A stretch of 64,000 bases of DNA from Brucella haematophila. Lineage in GTDB: Bacteria; Pseudomonadota; Alphaproteobacteria; Rhizobiales; Rhizobiaceae. The stretch spans positions 62,001-126,000 of the forward strand of contig NZ_VCPE01000008.1 in the NCBI RefSeq assembly GCF_005938105.1, given 5' to 3'. The translations under genes and the position numbers were made by a program. Under the pieces are notes generated by a model, which ran no database searches, was not told the origin of the DNA, and saw only the letters and a program-made list of their open reading frames with translations. This document shows positions 63,010-64,000 of this stretch, in pieces (the first letter of the stretch is position 1; every line of letters starts with the position of its first letter).

Positions 63010-63906
63010 ATGCGAAATTACGAGACCATCATCATCGGCGGCGGCCCCGCCGGACTTTCAGCGGCCCTGATTGCGGGCCGCGCTCTGCGCAGAGCGCTTG
63101 TCATCGATGGCGGAGAGCCTAGAAACCGGAAAGCGCCAGCCATGCACAGTTATCTGTCACGGGATGGTATCCTGCCGCAAGAATTTCGGAAGGTCTCGCG
63201 CGAAGAGCTATCACGCTATGAAACGGTGACCTATCGCGAAGGTCTAGCTCAAGCGATCCAACCAGCTGACGGCGGCTATTCAGTAGAGCTGGCCGGTGGA
63301 GACATCGTTTCTGCGCCCAAAATTCTCCTCGCCCTTGGCGTGACGGATCAACTTCCAGCCATTGAAGGCCTTGCGGAGAACTGGGGACGCGGCGTTCATC
63401 ATTGCCCTTTCTGCGATGGCTTTGAGCATCGCGGCGAGCATTGGGGTGTGCTTGCGGAGACAACAGCAATGCTGGATCACGCCGCATTCTTCAGAAACTG
63501 GGCAGGTCGCCTGACTGTCTTCACCAATGGCGCTGACCTTCCAGCCGAGAAGCTGGCTGACCTGTCACACGCTGAGATCGGCCTGGTAACAACGCCAATC
63601 AGAGAAGTTCTCAGCGGTGATGGTCACGCCATTGGCGGGATAGTGCTCAAGGATGGGCGTCGAGAAGATATCCAGTCGCTATGGATCAGACCACTTCAAA
63701 GCCAGACACCCATCATCACGGGACTGGGACTCAACATACGAGATGATGGTGGCGTGTGGCGCGACGAAATGAATGAGACTTCATTGAAGGGTATCTATGC
63801 TGCGGGCGACTGTGCTGCGGGGCCGATGCAGCAGGCCATCCTTGCCGCTGCCGATGGTGCGCGCACAATGTTCTCGATCATACACAGTCTTGTAACCGCG
63901 CATTGA
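63010..63906 (+). CDS. Thioredoxin-reductase-like disulfide flavoprotein lacking NADPH motifs
   Basis: 298-residue flavoprotein of the low-molecular-weight thioredoxin reductase fold. The FAD loop GGGPAG (residues 10-15), the redox pair Cys132-x-x-Cys135 (HCPFCDGFE) and the second FAD motif GIYAAGDCA (about 261-269) are present. The middle domain, where NADPH normally binds, starts GVLAETTAML instead of GxGxxA, and no HRRxxxR-type phosphate site is seen. It thus resembles NADPH-independent relatives such as GliT-type dithiol oxidases. The divergent Rrf2 gene and the palindrome between them suggest redox-controlled expression. Confidence 0.85.
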   Translation: MRNYETIIIGGGPAGLSAALIAGRALRRALVIDGGEPRNRKAPAMHSYLSRDGILPQEFRKVSREELSRYETVTYREGLAQAIQPADGGYSVELAGGDIVSAPKILLALGVTDQLPAIEGLAENWGRGVHHCPFCDGFEHRGEHWGVLAETTAMLDHAAFFRNWAGRLTVFTNGADLPAEKLADLSHAEIGLVTTPIREVLSGDGHAIGGIVLKDGRREDIQSLWIRPLQSQTPIITGLGLNIRDDGGVWRDEMNETSLKGIYAAGDCAAGPMQQAILAAADGARTMFSIIHSLVTAH

Positions 63907-63939
63907 AGGCGTGCTGCTCCACTTGAGCTATCAAACAAA

Positions 63940-63981
63940 GCAAGCCCGAAGGCACCTTAATCAGGATGCCTTCGGGCTTGC
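63940..63981 (+). terminator. Rho-independent terminator of the flavoprotein gene
   Basis: A 15-base perfect stem (63940-63954 with 63967-63981, arm GCAAGCCCGAAGGCA) extended by an inner CCT/AGG, followed by AAAATGTTTT. It starts 33 bases after the stop codon and can act in either direction. Confidence 0.85.
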
Positions 63982-64000
63982 AAAATGTTTTAGAACCTAA

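Noticed and set aside
1-64000. Mobile element, prophage, CRISPR array or defence island
   Set aside because: I found no transposase, integrase, direct-repeat array, tRNA-flanked boundary or phage gene; all genes fit metabolic, transport or envelope functions.

Overview
The window looks like chromosomal accessory metabolism of an alphaproteobacterium of the Brucella/Ochrobactrum (Rhizobiales) type. I infer this from the codon use and moderately high GC, the many ABC transporters, the cyoABCD arrangement and the general gene style; there is no rRNA or other marker gene in the window to prove it. I see no phage, insertion sequence, CRISPR array, tRNA or rRNA gene. Almost all of the DNA is tightly packed catabolic operons with 1-4 base overlaps between genes.

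Layout. (1) 1-3069, minus: an SDR dehydrogenase, then a sugar ABC importer (ATPase, permease, start of the binding protein, which runs off the window). (2) 3240-7154, plus: DeoR regulator, FGGY sugar kinase, HAD phosphatase, BtpA/SgcQ-like TIM barrel. (3) 7206-15355, minus and convergent with (2): DeoR regulator, permease, M42 peptidase (SgcX-like), second FGGY kinase, periplasmic binding protein, double ATPase and second permease. Blocks 2 and 3 share gene types with the enterobacterial sgc locus but use an ABC importer. (4) 15484-20796, minus: AprA-like flavoprotein, 2[4Fe-4S] ferredoxin and a sulfonate/taurine-type ABC importer, followed by an exported arylsulfatase (21027-22700).

(5) 22902-43206 and onward is the most interesting part, an aromatic/hydroaromatic acid island. 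A minus-strand run contains GalB (PIG-L hydratase), a VOC-type extradiol dioxygenase, GalC aldolase, GalD tautomerase, a LysR regulator, a shikimate-dehydrogenase-like enzyme, a branched-chain-amino-acid-type (Liv) ABC importer, an SMP-30 lactonase-like protein, QuiC (3-dehydroshikimate dehydratase fused to an HPPD-like domain) and an outer-membrane channel. Divergent from it lie a second Liv-type importer, a LysR protein with two DNA-binding domains in tandem, and a beta-hydroxyacid-dehydrogenase-like protein. Together they predict uptake of shikimate-type or aromatic acids, conversion to protocatechuate or gallate, meta-cleavage by a non-LigAB enzyme, and conversion to pyruvate plus oxaloacetate.

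(6) 44101-48321, minus: cyoABCD bo3-type ubiquinol oxidase, with an MHS-family organic-acid symporter divergent from it. (7) 49901-58826: an M81 (MlrC-like) peptidase, dipeptide-type ABC importer and RidA protein in one operon, next to a D-threonine-aldolase-family enzyme and an RpiR regulator; a shared 13-base motif precedes both enzyme units, suggesting one regulon for a D-amino-acid or cyclic-peptide-like substrate. (8) 59755-62016: a large exported OmpA-domain protein with a long Glu/Gln/Ala coiled coil. (9) 62315-63906: a single-cysteine Rrf2 regulator divergent from a small disulfide flavoprotein that lacks recognisable NADPH-binding motifs, with a long inverted repeat between them.

Start codons were chosen from ribosome-binding sites and gene overlaps; all functional names come from recognisable motifs and context, not from database searches.
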